NCBI GenBank assembly: GCA_038228695.1
Contig: JBBRPA010000017.1
Span: 1 to 59,967 of the forward strand
Origin: DASVRZ01 sp038228695
GTDB lineage: Bacteria; Verrucomicrobiota; Verrucomicrobiia; Chthoniobacterales; DASVRZ01
Direction: 5' to 3'
DNA length: 59,967 bases
The notes beneath the pieces are model-generated. The model did no database searches and was not told the origin of the DNA. It saw nothing but the letters and a program-made list of their open reading frames with translations. Of this stretch, positions 25,945-35,412 are shown in pieces. The position numbers and the translations under genes were made by a program. Numbering within the stretch: position 1 is the first letter of the stretch; each line of letters opens with the position of its first letter.

Positions 25945-26988
25945 TTACCCGCCCGTTTTGCTGGAATCCTGCAAGACGAGCAGGGCCGTCGCCGCATCCA
26001 GTGCGCGTTGCAAAGTGCGATCGATCAGGGGAGCGGGTTCCGACTCGGTTTTGTGAGTCTTTTGGTCCTGGTAATTATCCAACTCGGGGTTGCGTCCGGC
26101 GACGAGCGACGCCTCGTTCATGTGCGGCCGTTCGATTTCAAAAATAAATGGCGTAATCCCCTCTTTGCCGCTGCGCCGGAGAATTTCCCGCTCGTCGTCC
26201 GGACGGGTCGGGACGACCAAATCCGGCTGGACTCCGTTTTCCAAAAACGCCTGAGGCAGGCCGGGTAGGACCACCCGTCCCACCGCCACCTCGAGATTAA
26301 CCCGATCGTTGGTAAGGATCGTCGAAAAATCGAGTGCTTCTCCCTTGGTTTTCGCTCCGACGATCAATGCACGAGCTTGTTGGCGCAGCGCGGCGGCGGT
26401 GACCTCGGCCGGTCCGTTGCTGTCTCCGTTGACCAAAACAAGGAGAATTCCACTGAAAACGGCGTCGCCCTGACCTGCGAATGCTTTGGGTGCCTCGCCG
26501 CCGCTATTCACGAGCGTGAATGCCGTCTTGCCGCCACCAGTAAATAGCGCAATCAACCCGGCGGCTGAATCGTAGACGTCCTCCCCTCGGGTGTCGCGGA
26601 GATCGAGAATCACCGCTCGCGCTTTCGATTGCTTGCGCAGGGTATCGCCGAGTTGAGAAACGTTGTCGGCCGATAGATCACCCAGCCGGGCATAAAGAAC
26701 CAGCCGCGGGAGCATCTCGGATTTGAAATCGACGCCAGCCTGCACGTGATCCACCCCGGGCCGCGCCACCAGTCGGACGTTTTTGCCCAATTTTTGCAGA
26801 ACGCCTTGCAGCCGGGCGCGCTCCAGTTCGTTCGGATCGATCCCGCCGGATTTTGCAATCAAGGCGTTTAGTTTTTCCCATGTTTTTTTGACCTCCGCCG
26901 GCGACAGTTGATCGACTACCGGACGGAGGTCGTCCGCGGAAACAGTCAGGACGAGGCCAAAAACAAACAAGAGCGGCGAAATTTTCAT
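25945..26988 (-). CDS. Secreted S41-peptidase-fold protein lacking the catalytic dyad
   Basis: A 347-aa protein with a signal peptide (residues 1-18, cleavage near VSA). The C-terminal-processing-peptidase fold shows in VILDLRDTRGEDVYDSAAGLI, LLVLVNGDSNGPAEVTAAAL, and ALIVGAKTKGEALDF. In active S41 enzymes the serine sits in SASASE and the lysine in TxGKG. Here these align with NGPAE and TKGEA, so Ser appears replaced by Gly and Lys by Glu. It has no PDZ domain. It is probably a non-catalytic periplasmic protein. Neighbours do not reveal its job. Confidence 0.7.
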   Translation of the reverse strand: MKISPLLFVFGLVLTVSADDLRPVVDQLSPAEVKKTWEKLNALIAKSGGIDPNELERARLQGVLQKLGKNVRLVARPGVDHVQAGVDFKSEMLPRLVLYARLGDLSADNVSQLGDTLRKQSKARAVILDLRDTRGEDVYDSAAGLIALFTGGGKTAFTLVNSGGEAPKAFAGQGDAVFSGILLVLVNGDSNGPAEVTAAALRQQARALIVGAKTKGEALDFSTILTNDRVNLEVAVGRVVLPGLPQAFLENGVQPDLVVPTRPDDEREILRRSGKEGITPFIFEIERPHMNEASLVAGRNPELDNYQDQKTHKTESEPAPLIDRTLQRALDAATALLVLQDSSKTGG

Positions 26989-27009
26989 CGGTCGGGGACG
27001 TTTTCCAAT

Positions 27010-28263
27010 TTAGATGGATTTCAGGCCGATGTCGTTGCGGAAAAATTTTCCTTCAAATTGGATTTTTTCCACCGCCGCATAGGCTTTGGCGCGGGCTCCC
27101 GCCACGGTTCCATCCAGTGCCGTTACTCCAAGCACCCGGCCGCCAGAGGTCACCCAGCCGCCACCACTGCGTCTCGTCCCGGCATGGAAAACTATCGCCC
27201 CGGCCTGTTCCGCCTCCGCGATTCCGCGAATCGGCACACCGGTTGCGTATTTTCCAGGATACCCGCCCGACGCCACGACTACGCAAACGGCCGCGCGCGT
27301 ATCCCATTCCACGACCAGACTTTCCAACTGCCGATCAATCGTGGCCTCAAGCAAATCCAGTAAATCCGTCCGCAGCCGGGGCAACAACACCTGCGTCTCC
27401 GGATCGCCAAAACGGCAGTTAAATTCGAGCACCTTCGGTCCATCGGCCGTAATCATTAAACCCGGGAACAGCATTCCCTGGAAATCTAACCCATCCGCTT
27501 GGAGCCCGATCATGAAGCGATCCATCACCTCCCGCCGGACGCGCTCCTCCATTGCCGCATCGAACACCGGCACAGGGCTGCAAGTGCCCATGCCGCCCGT
27601 GTTCGGACCGGTATCGCCGTCGAAAGCGCGCTTGTGATCCTGCGCCCCAGGGAAAAGCAGATACGATTTCCCATCCACCAAGGCGTGGATCGAGCACTCC
27701 ACTCCAGTCAAAAACTCCTCGATCACCACCGCCGCACCCGAGTCGCCAAACTCCCGCAGTTCCATCAACCGGTGAATCGCATCCTCCGCTTCCGCCGGCG
27801 TTTGCGCAATGATCACCCCTTTACCAAGGGCGAGACCGTCGGCCTTAATCACGACCGGGCAACCGATCTGACGCGCGAACAACCGAGCGGCAGCCGGATC
27901 GGTAAACTGACCCGCGCGCGCCGTGGGAATGCCGTGGCGAGCCATAAATTCCTTGGCAAAAATTTTCGACGACTCCAAACGGGCGGCCGCTTGGGTCGGA
28001 CCAAAAATCCGCAATCCCGCGGCCTGAAACGCATCCACCATCCCGGCCGCGAGCGCGTCATCCGGACCAACCACCGTGAGGTCCACGCCTTCCGAGCGGG
28101 CAAAATCAACTGTATTTCTCAAATTTGACTCGTTTATTTGCGAAATTTGCCCTGTTCCGCCGTTGCCCGGCAGACAAATCACATCGCGAACCCGTGGCGA
28201 TTGGTGTAGTTTCCAAGCGAGCGCATGCTCCCGTCCGCCGCCTCCGATAATGAGTATCTTCAC
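27010..28263 (-). CDS. purD: Phosphoribosylamine-glycine ligase
   Basis: The second step of purine synthesis. The 417-aa protein starts with MKILIIGGGGREHALAWKL, the hallmark N-terminus of PurD. It has the ATP-grasp core (PVVIKADGLALGKGVIIA, LEFNCRFGDPETQVLLPRL), and length is normal. The start is divergent from a small membrane protein gene, with about 130 bp between. It is followed by the S41-like gene 21 bp downstream on the same strand. Confidence 0.96.
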   Translation of the reverse strand: MKILIIGGGGREHALAWKLHQSPRVRDVICLPGNGGTGQISQINESNLRNTVDFARSEGVDLTVVGPDDALAAGMVDAFQAAGLRIFGPTQAAARLESSKIFAKEFMARHGIPTARAGQFTDPAAARLFARQIGCPVVIKADGLALGKGVIIAQTPAEAEDAIHRLMELREFGDSGAAVVIEEFLTGVECSIHALVDGKSYLLFPGAQDHKRAFDGDTGPNTGGMGTCSPVPVFDAAMEERVRREVMDRFMIGLQADGLDFQGMLFPGLMITADGPKVLEFNCRFGDPETQVLLPRLRTDLLDLLEATIDRQLESLVVEWDTRAAVCVVVASGGYPGKYATGVPIRGIAEAEQAGAIVFHAGTRRSGGGWVTSGGRVLGVTALDGTVAGARAKAYAAVEKIQFEGKFFRNDIGLKSI

Positions 28264-28391
28264 TCTGAAAAAGCCTAGTCAGTCCTTCCGAAAAGCCAAG
28301 CCAGAAGCCGTCTGTCTGTGAAAAAATATGTTGATGATTGGCCGTCGGTTCCGAAACCGAGGCACCGCCCCTGCTAATAAGGAAGGTGGAC

Positions 28392-28745
28392 ATGGATTTC
28401 TTTGAAGCAAAATCAGACCGCGGTCTCGAGCGCCGGGTGGACGAGGGCGACCTGCGCAATCTTTACCGCGCGGGATTTTTGCACCTAGATTCAAACGTGC
28501 GCCGCTCGGGTTCGCCCAACTGGTTCCGGGTCGAGGAGATGTTTCCCCATTTTTCGCAGATTTCTTCGCCGAAAAAATACAGCGCGAATTTTAAAGCTCA
28601 CAATCCGTCGACAGGCCTAAAAACGATTCTAATCATCACGGCCGCAATCTTGGTCGTCTCCTTCCTGCTGATCCGTTTTTCCGAGCGCATCGTTGCCCAC
28701 GGAAAGAAATCCACTCCCGCTCAGACGACTCTGCCTACTCGCTGA
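28392..28745 (+). CDS. GYF_2-like small membrane protein
   Basis: A 117-aa protein starting at ATG 28392, which has a good ribosome binding site (AAGGAAGG, 5 bp spacing). The N-terminal 45 residues (LYRAGFLHLDSNVRRSGSPN, WFRVEEMFP) resemble a GYF_2/DUF4339 domain, and one transmembrane helix lies at about 77-95 (ILIITAAILVVSFLLI). The tail is short and basic. Its 3' end overlaps the convergent thiD gene by 25 bp. Confidence 0.65.
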   Translation: MDFFEAKSDRGLERRVDEGDLRNLYRAGFLHLDSNVRRSGSPNWFRVEEMFPHFSQISSPKKYSANFKAHNPSTGLKTILIITAAILVVSFLLIRFSERIVAHGKKSTPAQTTLPTR

Positions 28746-29548
28746 GCAAAATGGTTCAGAGCCATCACGGGGCCGGCTTTTTCCCACTGGAACGATTGCC
28801 CGATCGCGCCGGTAATGTAGTTTTTCGCTCGAGCCACGGCTTCGATGAGGGGACAACCTAGAGCTAGTTGAGCGGTGATCGCCGCAGAGTAAGTGCAACC
28901 CGTGCCGTGAGTCATGACGCCAGCGACAAACGGCGCCTCGAAGTGCGCGACCCGCCCCTCGCTGACGAGCAGATCAATCGCCGACCCGCCCGGAAGATGG
29001 CCGCCTTTCATCAAAAACGCCGTGCCAAACCGATCGCTTAGCGCCCGCCCGGCGCGCTCCATCTCTTCCACGGTGGAAATTTTTTCCCCGCCGAGCAGGA
29101 CGCACGCTTCGTCGAGATTCGGCGTGACGAGGGTGGCCAACGGGAGCAGTTCGTTGCGATAAGCATCGATCGCATCGCTCTGCAAAAGCGGATCGCCCGA
29201 CGTGGCGACCATCACCGGATCGATCACCAGCGGAATGCTCTGCCCGCGAAGCGCTTGCACCACGACGCGGATCAATTCGGTCGAGTAAAGCATGCCCGTC
29301 TTGATCGCGCCAACCGGGAAATGTTTCAGACTCAGGTCGATCTGGTCGGCGAGAATGCCCGGCTCAACCGCCTGAATACTTTTCACATGACCGGGCACCT
29401 CGGCGACGACACAGGTCAGCGCGGTCAGCCCGTAAACATGGAAATGGGAAAACGTTTTTAAGTCGGCCTGAATCCCCGCGCCGGCAGAATTGTCGGAACC
29501 GGCAATCGTCAACGCGGTGGGCGGCGTGGTAAACTGGCCTTGGATCAT
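28721..29548 (-). CDS. thiD: Hydroxymethylpyrimidine/phosphomethylpyrimidine kinase
   Basis: Makes HMP-PP for thiamine synthesis. The 275-aa ribokinase-fold enzyme shows LTIAGSDNSAGAGIQADLKTF at the N-terminus, DPVMVATSGDPLL, and the anion-hole motif THGTGCTYSAAITAQLA near the C-terminus. thiE, which uses its product, is at 39.8 kb rather than adjacent. The start is 9 bp from the stop of the S2P-CBS gene upstream, so the two may share a transcript. Confidence 0.95.
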   Translation of the reverse strand: MIQGQFTTPPTALTIAGSDNSAGAGIQADLKTFSHFHVYGLTALTCVVAEVPGHVKSIQAVEPGILADQIDLSLKHFPVGAIKTGMLYSTELIRVVVQALRGQSIPLVIDPVMVATSGDPLLQSDAIDAYRNELLPLATLVTPNLDEACVLLGGEKISTVEEMERAGRALSDRFGTAFLMKGGHLPGGSAIDLLVSEGRVAHFEAPFVAGVMTHGTGCTYSAAITAQLALGCPLIEAVARAKNYITGAIGQSFQWEKAGPVMALNHFAQRVGRVV

Positions 29549-29557
29549 GGGTGGAGG

Positions 29558-30727
29558 TTAAGCGAGTTTTTCGTGGATTTGCATGAAGCGCAAAATGTCG
29601 CGCTGGGTCACGATACCGATAATGCGCCCGTCCTCGACCACGGCCAGCCGACCGGCTCCTTGCGAGGCCATCCGGCGAGCGGCGTCCATCGCGTTTAGAT
29701 TGCGATCCACCGCCAGTTCCGGTGAGGCGAACAACACGTCGCCCGCCGTGGTGAAGGGCCATTTCTCGCGCGGCACCGCCGTTACGTGGTTTAGCCGCAA
29801 AATCCCGAGGAAACGGCCGTCGGAATCCCCGACCGGATACGCGCTGTGATGCGTGGTGAAGAAATAATCATCCACCACGAGATTCAGCGGCAGCCGCTCC
29901 GGGATAACGATCGGATTCGCCGTCATAACCTGCCCGACTGGGACATGGCCGATGGTTTCCTTTTGCACCGCAGCGAGATATCCCTGATCCGCCACGCTTT
30001 TCAGAAATGATCCGATCAGAAAAAAGACAAACGCCTGCAACGGCGATTTTAGGATGAGAAACACGCCCGCGAGAATGAGCAGCCAGCCGAAGCCAATGCC
30101 CACCCGGGAACTGATGTAAGTCGCCTGCTTCAAACGTCCTGAGCGCATCCAGAGCAGAGCGCGGAAGACGCGACCTCCGTCGAGCGGGTAACCCGGGACG
30201 GCGTTGAAAATGAGGAGAAACAGATTGCTCACCGCCAGCCAATGGAATGTGACCGAAAGGGCGGCCCACTTGAAAATATCGCCGATAAAACCGACTCCGA
30301 AATAAAGCAGCACCAGAATAACCGTCACCGCCGGCCCTCCGAGCGCAATTTTTAGTTCGGTCTTCGGATCCTCCGGTTCGCTGGCGATCTCGGCGATTCC
30401 CCCAATGAAACTGAGGGTGATCCGGGGCACGGGAATGCCGCATTTCTGGCTGACAACACTGTGCCCCAGCTCGTGCAGGACGAGACTAAGGTAAAAACCC
30501 AGCGCCGAAGCGGACCCGAGGAAAAAATAAAAGAAGGTCGTTTCTCCCGGCAAATAAATCGGGAAATAGGAACTGGAAAGCGACCAGATGACCAACGCGA
30601 GGAGAATGAACCAACTGCTGTCGAGAAAGAACGCGATTCCATGGATGCGGCCCACGAAGAATCCAGAGCGGCGCTCTTTTTGAAGGGAATCGGGCAGCGG
30701 CGGCGGTGTCTCGGCAGGGTTGCTCAT
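29558..30727 (-). CDS. Site-2 protease (M50) with C-terminal CBS pair
   Basis: A 389-aa intramembrane metalloprotease. The zinc motif HELGH lies at residues 85-89 (LVLHELGHSVV). The second metal-ligand motif is VPGYPLDGGRVFRALLW near residue 180. About six helices are seen. Two CBS domains follow (about 260-385), the usual layout of group III S2P proteins whose activity is tuned by adenosine nucleotides. It is sandwiched between the AsmA/TamB-like gene (7 bp upstream) and thiD (9 bp downstream). Confidence 0.9.
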   Translation of the reverse strand: MSNPAETPPPLPDSLQKERRSGFFVGRIHGIAFFLDSSWFILLALVIWSLSSSYFPIYLPGETTFFYFFLGSASALGFYLSLVLHELGHSVVSQKCGIPVPRITLSFIGGIAEIASEPEDPKTELKIALGGPAVTVILVLLYFGVGFIGDIFKWAALSVTFHWLAVSNLFLLIFNAVPGYPLDGGRVFRALLWMRSGRLKQATYISSRVGIGFGWLLILAGVFLILKSPLQAFVFFLIGSFLKSVADQGYLAAVQKETIGHVPVGQVMTANPIVIPERLPLNLVVDDYFFTTHHSAYPVGDSDGRFLGILRLNHVTAVPREKWPFTTAGDVLFASPELAVDRNLNAMDAARRMASQGAGRLAVVEDGRIIGIVTQRDILRFMQIHEKLA

Positions 30728-30734
30728 GCCTAGT

Positions 30735-33700
30735 TTAGGACGGTCCGGCGGGTGAAACGTTCAATGGCGCGGGGTTCGAGGTGTTTTCGGGGACACGGGG
30801 AGCGATTTGCAAACGACGAGGAAGCGAGATCGATTCGGGCGTGGCCGTCGGAGTTGCAGGGACTAAGGGTTCCATCACGCTGGGTTTTGGCAATTCCGCA
30901 TCCAGACTGGAGCGAGTTACGTTGACCTCGCCGTTTTCGAGTGGGGTATCGTTGAAATAAACCGCGATGGACGCGTTTTCGGTCGTTGCATCCCGGGTTA
31001 GGGTCAGCGGGCGAACGGCGAGTTTGCCCATCAATACGGGCGACCGGGCTGGGCCGCTAAAAACGATCTGCGGCTGGACCAGCCACCTTTGCTCGCGACT
31101 GCGAATTTCAAACGGCTCGGGAGCGGTGACCTCGAGTTTCACCTGCCAGTCGAGCGGAACCCAGGGAAGGCTGAATTGAGCGACCGGCGGCAAATCCACC
31201 GCTGGGCTTTCGAGGGTGAGTTCGCGCCAAAGGACGGCGTTTTGAATGCGCACAACGCCCTCGATCGTGCGGGAAACCGCAGCCCCAAGCAGATGGACCG
31301 AGCCTTCCACCACCGCTTCGGACGGATCGCTTTGGGAGGAAAGGGTGAGATTTTTTCCCTCGATTTGCAGGTCGAGGAAGTCGCTAGGCGAGAAACCAGC
31401 TTTTCCGCCAACCGAGAACGTGCCGCCGCGATAAGCACCGGTGATTTTTTCCGAGGCCAGTTCAGTCTCGGAGAGGCGCAAGGTGCCGTTGAGTTTTTGC
31501 AAAGGCTCGAGGAGCCAATCCGGCTGCCAAGAGGTGTTTTGCAGGAGCAGAGAACCGGTAAAAACAGGCCGGGCCGAGGTGCCGGCGAGAGTCAGGTCTC
31601 CACTGGCGTCGCCCCCGAACGGCCGAATGCTCGGCCACCAAGGGCGTAATTGGGTGAGGTCGAAGCGTTTCAACGCCAAGGTGCCGCCGAACGGCGCGGC
31701 GGAGTCCAGCCACTGGCCTTGGACGAGACTGACCCTCGAAAGCGTGGTCTGGGCTTGCACAGCGAAGGACAGGCCGTCACGAACCTCGTCGGGGTTGATC
31801 TGCCCCTGCCAATTGAGCCGCCCACCGGAGAGTTGGAGGGTCGAGGCGAGCGCGGGAAGGGAAAAATTTTCCGGGCCAACGAAATCGGTCAGCCCTATTT
31901 CCAGGCGGGCCTCTAAGGAATCGATCGGTCCGGAAGCGGTAAAATCGAAGCGGGCGCGTCCGCGCACCGGGGGTCGTAATCCGGCCAATTCACCGAGTTC
32001 GTCGAGGCGGACGTTGTTTCCGGAGATTTCGCCACTGGCCGCCGCGTGCGAATCGAGCAGGGAGGCGAGCGTCGGGTTGCTGAGAGCCTCGAATAGGTTC
32101 ACGGGCAGAGTGATATTACCGGTCACGGTCGAGCCACCGCTGCCGGCAATCCGCAGATCGCGCAACTCCATTGAATCCGGGCGCACCACCAATGCGGCGC
32201 TGAGTTTGGTGTTGGGCCGGCTCAGTTTGATCTGGTTGAAGGTGATCCCGGCGGGCGAATATGAACCGTGCGACTCGACATCGAGCGGAACAGCGTTTTT
32301 TGCCCGGGAAACGAGGAAATCTTTCAGGCTCATTTTGAAAGCCCCGGAATGGGCGTGCTCGCTCCCGTCACCGCTCCACCAGAGGTTAACGCCTCCCGCT
32401 GCAGCCCGTTCGGCCACCGCTTTGGGCAGGATCGCCCTGTAATCTGCAATGTCCCGGGCAGTGATTTCAAATTCCGCCGAATAGCGACGTGGCTCGGCGA
32501 GATCTAGGGTAGCCCAGCCCGCCGCCTTATCGTCGTGCCGGGCAAATTCTAGGGCGGTAGCGCGCACTTCACTCCCCTGTAGATCCAGATCACCTCGGAA
32601 ACGATCGATCGAGACCCCGCTCACTTGCAACGGTCCCCCTCGCATTTTCAGATTGCCGGAAAATTGTCCTTGTTGGTTACGGATTTCACCAGCGAAAAAA
32701 GCCTCGCCCCCAACGAGTTGCTGACCGGGCAAAAGGAGGAGTGCGGCCGAGTCGAGATCATCGATTTGTGCGAGAACTTGAAATTGGAATTCCGCCGGGA
32801 TCTGGAACCATTTCGCGGGTAAATCGGCGTTTCCCTTGAGCTGGATCTGATTTTTATCCTGCACGAGGTCAAACTGCGGAATCTCGATGCGGTGATTGAC
32901 CAGCAACGCGCTGGCCACGAGGGAATTCCACTGCCGCTGGTGCCAGCGGAAATCGGTCGCGTTCAAGCGCAAGGTGGATTTTGCCCGGGCGGGCTCAGCC
33001 GGATCGCCCTGAAACGTGACGCGCCCTTCGTGAATGGTGCCCTCGGCGAGGTCGCGGTTGCCAACGAATTCACCGAGTTTCCGCACTGAGAGATTCCAAA
33101 ACGACGCGGCGAGGTCGATTTCCAGAGGCGATTTGCGACGCTCAAGATCAATGTCCGTCCGCCACTGGCCGCCAAAGGCGCTGAAGAGAAGGTCGGAGGT
33201 GATCTTTTGTTTGTCGGGCTGGGTAAAATCGATCGCGCCCCGCTCGAGGACGAGGTCGGGCGTGAATTTCAACCCGCCGACGTAAAGTCCGCGTCCCTTG
33301 ATCGCGGTCGTGCCTTCGAGATTGTTAAACATGCGATTCCACGGTGGCAACGAGGCGGACAGGTGCGGGATGTCGATTTCTCCGGCTACTCCCGGCAGAA
33401 AGGAGAAATCAACATTGCCAAAGCCGACCTTGGCGTGGCCGCATTCCAAATTTCCGGAAATGCCGTTGCCCACAAAAGCGTCTGGAAACCGGTTGCGAAA
33501 TTCCTGGCGCGCGCCGGACTCGCTTTTCCCTTTTTTCGTTGCTTTCGCGGCTTTCGCGGGAGCCCATTTCCAATCGATCGAGGTCTTTCCGACAGCGAGT
33601 TTTTTCACCGGAGATAATTCGCGCTGAAAAAGCATCCGCCAGAGGGACAAATCGATTTGAATTTCGGCAGATCGCACCAAGTTGGCGGCGTTCCCCCGGT

Positions 33701-33947
33701 CAGCCAGTTGCACGCCCTCGAGCAGAATATGCCCGCCGATAAAATCCGCCTCCACCTTGGTAAAACTAACGGTCGCATTACTTTCAAGGGCACGGGCGAC
33801 GAGATGCCGGCGCAGCCACCAGGCCGCGACGCCGGGCTGAAAAAAATAAGTCAAAAATGCCACGACCAGCAGGCCCGCGAGATAAAACTGCCAGCGTGTG
33901 CCCCGGGGTTTGCGGGAAGTTGTTTGAAGTGCGGTCAAGGTTTCCAA
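30735..33947 (-). CDS. Large AsmA/TamB-like envelope protein
   Basis: A 1070-aa protein anchored by one N-terminal helix (about residues 22-41). A long beta-rich body follows, with AsmA-like openings (ATVSFTKVEADFIGGHILLEGV) and repeated short strands. Such bridge-like proteins span the periplasm and move lipids or help outer-membrane assembly. The C-terminus is Pro/Thr-rich and lacks a clear TamB plug. The S2P gene follows 7 bp downstream, and the DUF4230 gene lies 52 bp upstream on the same strand. Function is inferred from fold only. Confidence 0.7.
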   Translation of the reverse strand: METLTALQTTSRKPRGTRWQFYLAGLLVVAFLTYFFQPGVAAWWLRRHLVARALESNATVSFTKVEADFIGGHILLEGVQLADRGNAANLVRSAEIQIDLSLWRMLFQRELSPVKKLAVGKTSIDWKWAPAKAAKATKKGKSESGARQEFRNRFPDAFVGNGISGNLECGHAKVGFGNVDFSFLPGVAGEIDIPHLSASLPPWNRMFNNLEGTTAIKGRGLYVGGLKFTPDLVLERGAIDFTQPDKQKITSDLLFSAFGGQWRTDIDLERRKSPLEIDLAASFWNLSVRKLGEFVGNRDLAEGTIHEGRVTFQGDPAEPARAKSTLRLNATDFRWHQRQWNSLVASALLVNHRIEIPQFDLVQDKNQIQLKGNADLPAKWFQIPAEFQFQVLAQIDDLDSAALLLLPGQQLVGGEAFFAGEIRNQQGQFSGNLKMRGGPLQVSGVSIDRFRGDLDLQGSEVRATALEFARHDDKAAGWATLDLAEPRRYSAEFEITARDIADYRAILPKAVAERAAAGGVNLWWSGDGSEHAHSGAFKMSLKDFLVSRAKNAVPLDVESHGSYSPAGITFNQIKLSRPNTKLSAALVVRPDSMELRDLRIAGSGGSTVTGNITLPVNLFEALSNPTLASLLDSHAAASGEISGNNVRLDELGELAGLRPPVRGRARFDFTASGPIDSLEARLEIGLTDFVGPENFSLPALASTLQLSGGRLNWQGQINPDEVRDGLSFAVQAQTTLSRVSLVQGQWLDSAAPFGGTLALKRFDLTQLRPWWPSIRPFGGDASGDLTLAGTSARPVFTGSLLLQNTSWQPDWLLEPLQKLNGTLRLSETELASEKITGAYRGGTFSVGGKAGFSPSDFLDLQIEGKNLTLSSQSDPSEAVVEGSVHLLGAAVSRTIEGVVRIQNAVLWRELTLESPAVDLPPVAQFSLPWVPLDWQVKLEVTAPEPFEIRSREQRWLVQPQIVFSGPARSPVLMGKLAVRPLTLTRDATTENASIAVYFNDTPLENGEVNVTRSSLDAELPKPSVMEPLVPATPTATPESISLPRRLQIAPRVPENTSNPAPLNVSPAGPS

Positions 33948-33999
33948 AATGCGAACCGGAAGTTTAGGCCGAAAGTCTCCCGGGCTAAAGACGGATTTT

Positions 34000-34650
34000 C
34001 TACGATTTCCCGGACTCTAAAAAGACGACCTCAACCGGAGCGTCGGAGATACCCTGAAGCCGCCGGGCAAAATTATCCCGCGCCTGCCCAACCAACCCGG
34101 CGCACTCGTCTCGGGCCTGACGCTGCAGGGCCGCGATCGATTCCTGTAAATCATCCGCCGAAACCGGGTTCCAAAGGCCATTTTCGAGCGACTCCACGCG
34201 CAGGTCGGTTTGTTCGACGGAAAGAATGCCCGGGGTCGGCAGCAAAATCCGGCGATGGCTTTTTTCGACCTGGATTTCGAAGCGATTGAGCAGGTTAGAG
34301 CCAATTTTCACCCGGTATTTTCCTCGGAGACGGAGCGTTTTTGTGCTGCCGGCCCACGTATGAGTGAATTCGCGGCTGACCTCCGTGTTTTTTTCGAGGA
34401 AGGCGAGTTCGGCGATTTCTGCGTTCGATTCGGCAATGACTTTTTCGCGAACCCGAATGCGAGGTTCGAAGTGGGCGATTTCGAAAAACCGCGCCCGCAT
34501 GTCCACCGCTCGTCGCCGGAATTCCTCCTCGGTGGCAGCTTGGATGCGGGCGGGCAGTCGCTCCGCCCAACGGGCTCCCACCCAAGCCAACCCCGCCAGC
34601 AGTAGGCAAACAACACAGAGGGCGACGACGCGAAAGGAAGGGCGTGGCAT
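34000..34650 (-). CDS. DUF4230-like membrane-anchored protein
   Basis: A 216-aa protein with one N-terminal helix (residues 8-26), a Glu/Arg-rich coiled-coil stretch (30-85), then a beta-rich domain with RGKYRVKIGSNLLNRFEI and RRILLPTPGILSVEQTDLRVES. That last pattern fits the DUF4230 family, membrane proteins of unknown role. It lies directly upstream of the AsmA/TamB-like gene on the same strand and may act with it in the envelope. Confidence 0.6.
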   Translation of the reverse strand: MPRPSFRVVALCVVCLLLAGLAWVGARWAERLPARIQAATEEEFRRRAVDMRARFFEIAHFEPRIRVREKVIAESNAEIAELAFLEKNTEVSREFTHTWAGSTKTLRLRGKYRVKIGSNLLNRFEIQVEKSHRRILLPTPGILSVEQTDLRVESLENGLWNPVSADDLQESIAALQRQARDECAGLVGQARDNFARRLQGISDAPVEVVFLESGKS

Positions 34651-34798
34651 GATGAATCAACGCGCCGGGCAGAGCTAGCGACCTCCTTAAAAAGGTACTG
34701 GCCGCCGAATCAAAGATCCGTCGGCCAGCTGTTCCCCCCAGAACAATTCTTGAAATCTGAGACTATAATTCCACATATTTTTCATCGCGCAAGTCTCT

Positions 34799-34818
34799 TT
34801 GTGAAAATTTTCACAAAT
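34799..34818. promoter_or_regulatory. 20-bp perfect palindrome in an AT-rich intergenic region
   Basis: TTTGTGAAAATTTTCACAAA is its own reverse complement. It lies in the roughly 210-bp gap between the DUF2062 and DUF4230 genes, downstream of the first and about 150 bp upstream of the second. It could be a dimeric repressor site for the DUF4230/AsmA operon, or part of a terminator since a T-run follows (34821-34826). Confidence 0.45.
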
Positions 34819-34863
34819 ATTTTTTCCCGCCGCTTTTCCGTCCGCGCGGCAGGCTCGGGCAGA

Positions 34864-35355
34864 CTAAATTTCGTTGGACATCGCGGCAGCTTCCTCCCGG
34901 AGGCGCCGTTGTTTTCGCCGCCAGAAAAACGCATAAAGCACCGCGTAAACGGCCCCGGCAGCAAGGACACCGACAATGATTGAGCCAACAAAAATCGGCA
35001 TGCCCACTTTCAGGAAGAGGCGCCAGTCACGAAAAAAATCGAGATTTAGGTGCTCGCGCTTAATTTTTGGCGCGAGATGATGCGGATGTGAGAGCAGCCA
35101 GAAGCCAATCTGGTATTCCAGCCGTAGGATCACCGGCAAAAAGGGCAAGAGGAGATCGTGTAAGGTGACCGCGATGATGGCGGCCGGAGTATTTACCCGC
35201 AGGGCGAGGCTGGTGAAGTAACTCAAGAGCGTTTTCAGGCCGAAGAGCGGGAGGAATCCGAAGAACATGCCAATCGCCCCGCCCGACGCCACGGAATGTG
35301 GGCCGGCGTTTTTGGTGAGGACATGACGGATTTTCTCCCTGATCTGCAAATTCAT
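34864..35355 (-). CDS. DUF2062 membrane protein
   Basis: A 163-aa protein with the DUF2062 pattern: SVASGGAIGMFFGFLPLFGLKTLLS followed by NTPAAIIAVTLHDLLLPFLPVI. Three to four transmembrane helices and a Lys/Arg/Glu-rich C-terminal tail are seen. DUF2062 proteins are common in Gram-negative genomes and have no established function. The start is divergent from nothing; the carboxynorspermidine-type gene ends 57 bp upstream on the same strand. Confidence 0.85.
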   Translation of the reverse strand: MNLQIREKIRHVLTKNAGPHSVASGGAIGMFFGFLPLFGLKTLLSYFTSLALRVNTPAAIIAVTLHDLLLPFLPVILRLEYQIGFWLLSHPHHLAPKIKREHLNLDFFRDWRLFLKVGMPIFVGSIIVGVLAAGAVYAVLYAFFWRRKQRRLREEAAAMSNEI

Positions 35356-35412
35356 CGGCGGGCGGTGACATTACACGCTTTCCAGCGGAAGCGCAGCGCG
35401 GGTTTACAGGCG

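Noticed and set aside
25693..26988. Functional link of the small acidic ORF to the S41-like gene
   Set aside because: The genes are convergent and unlinked by operon; nothing else joins them.
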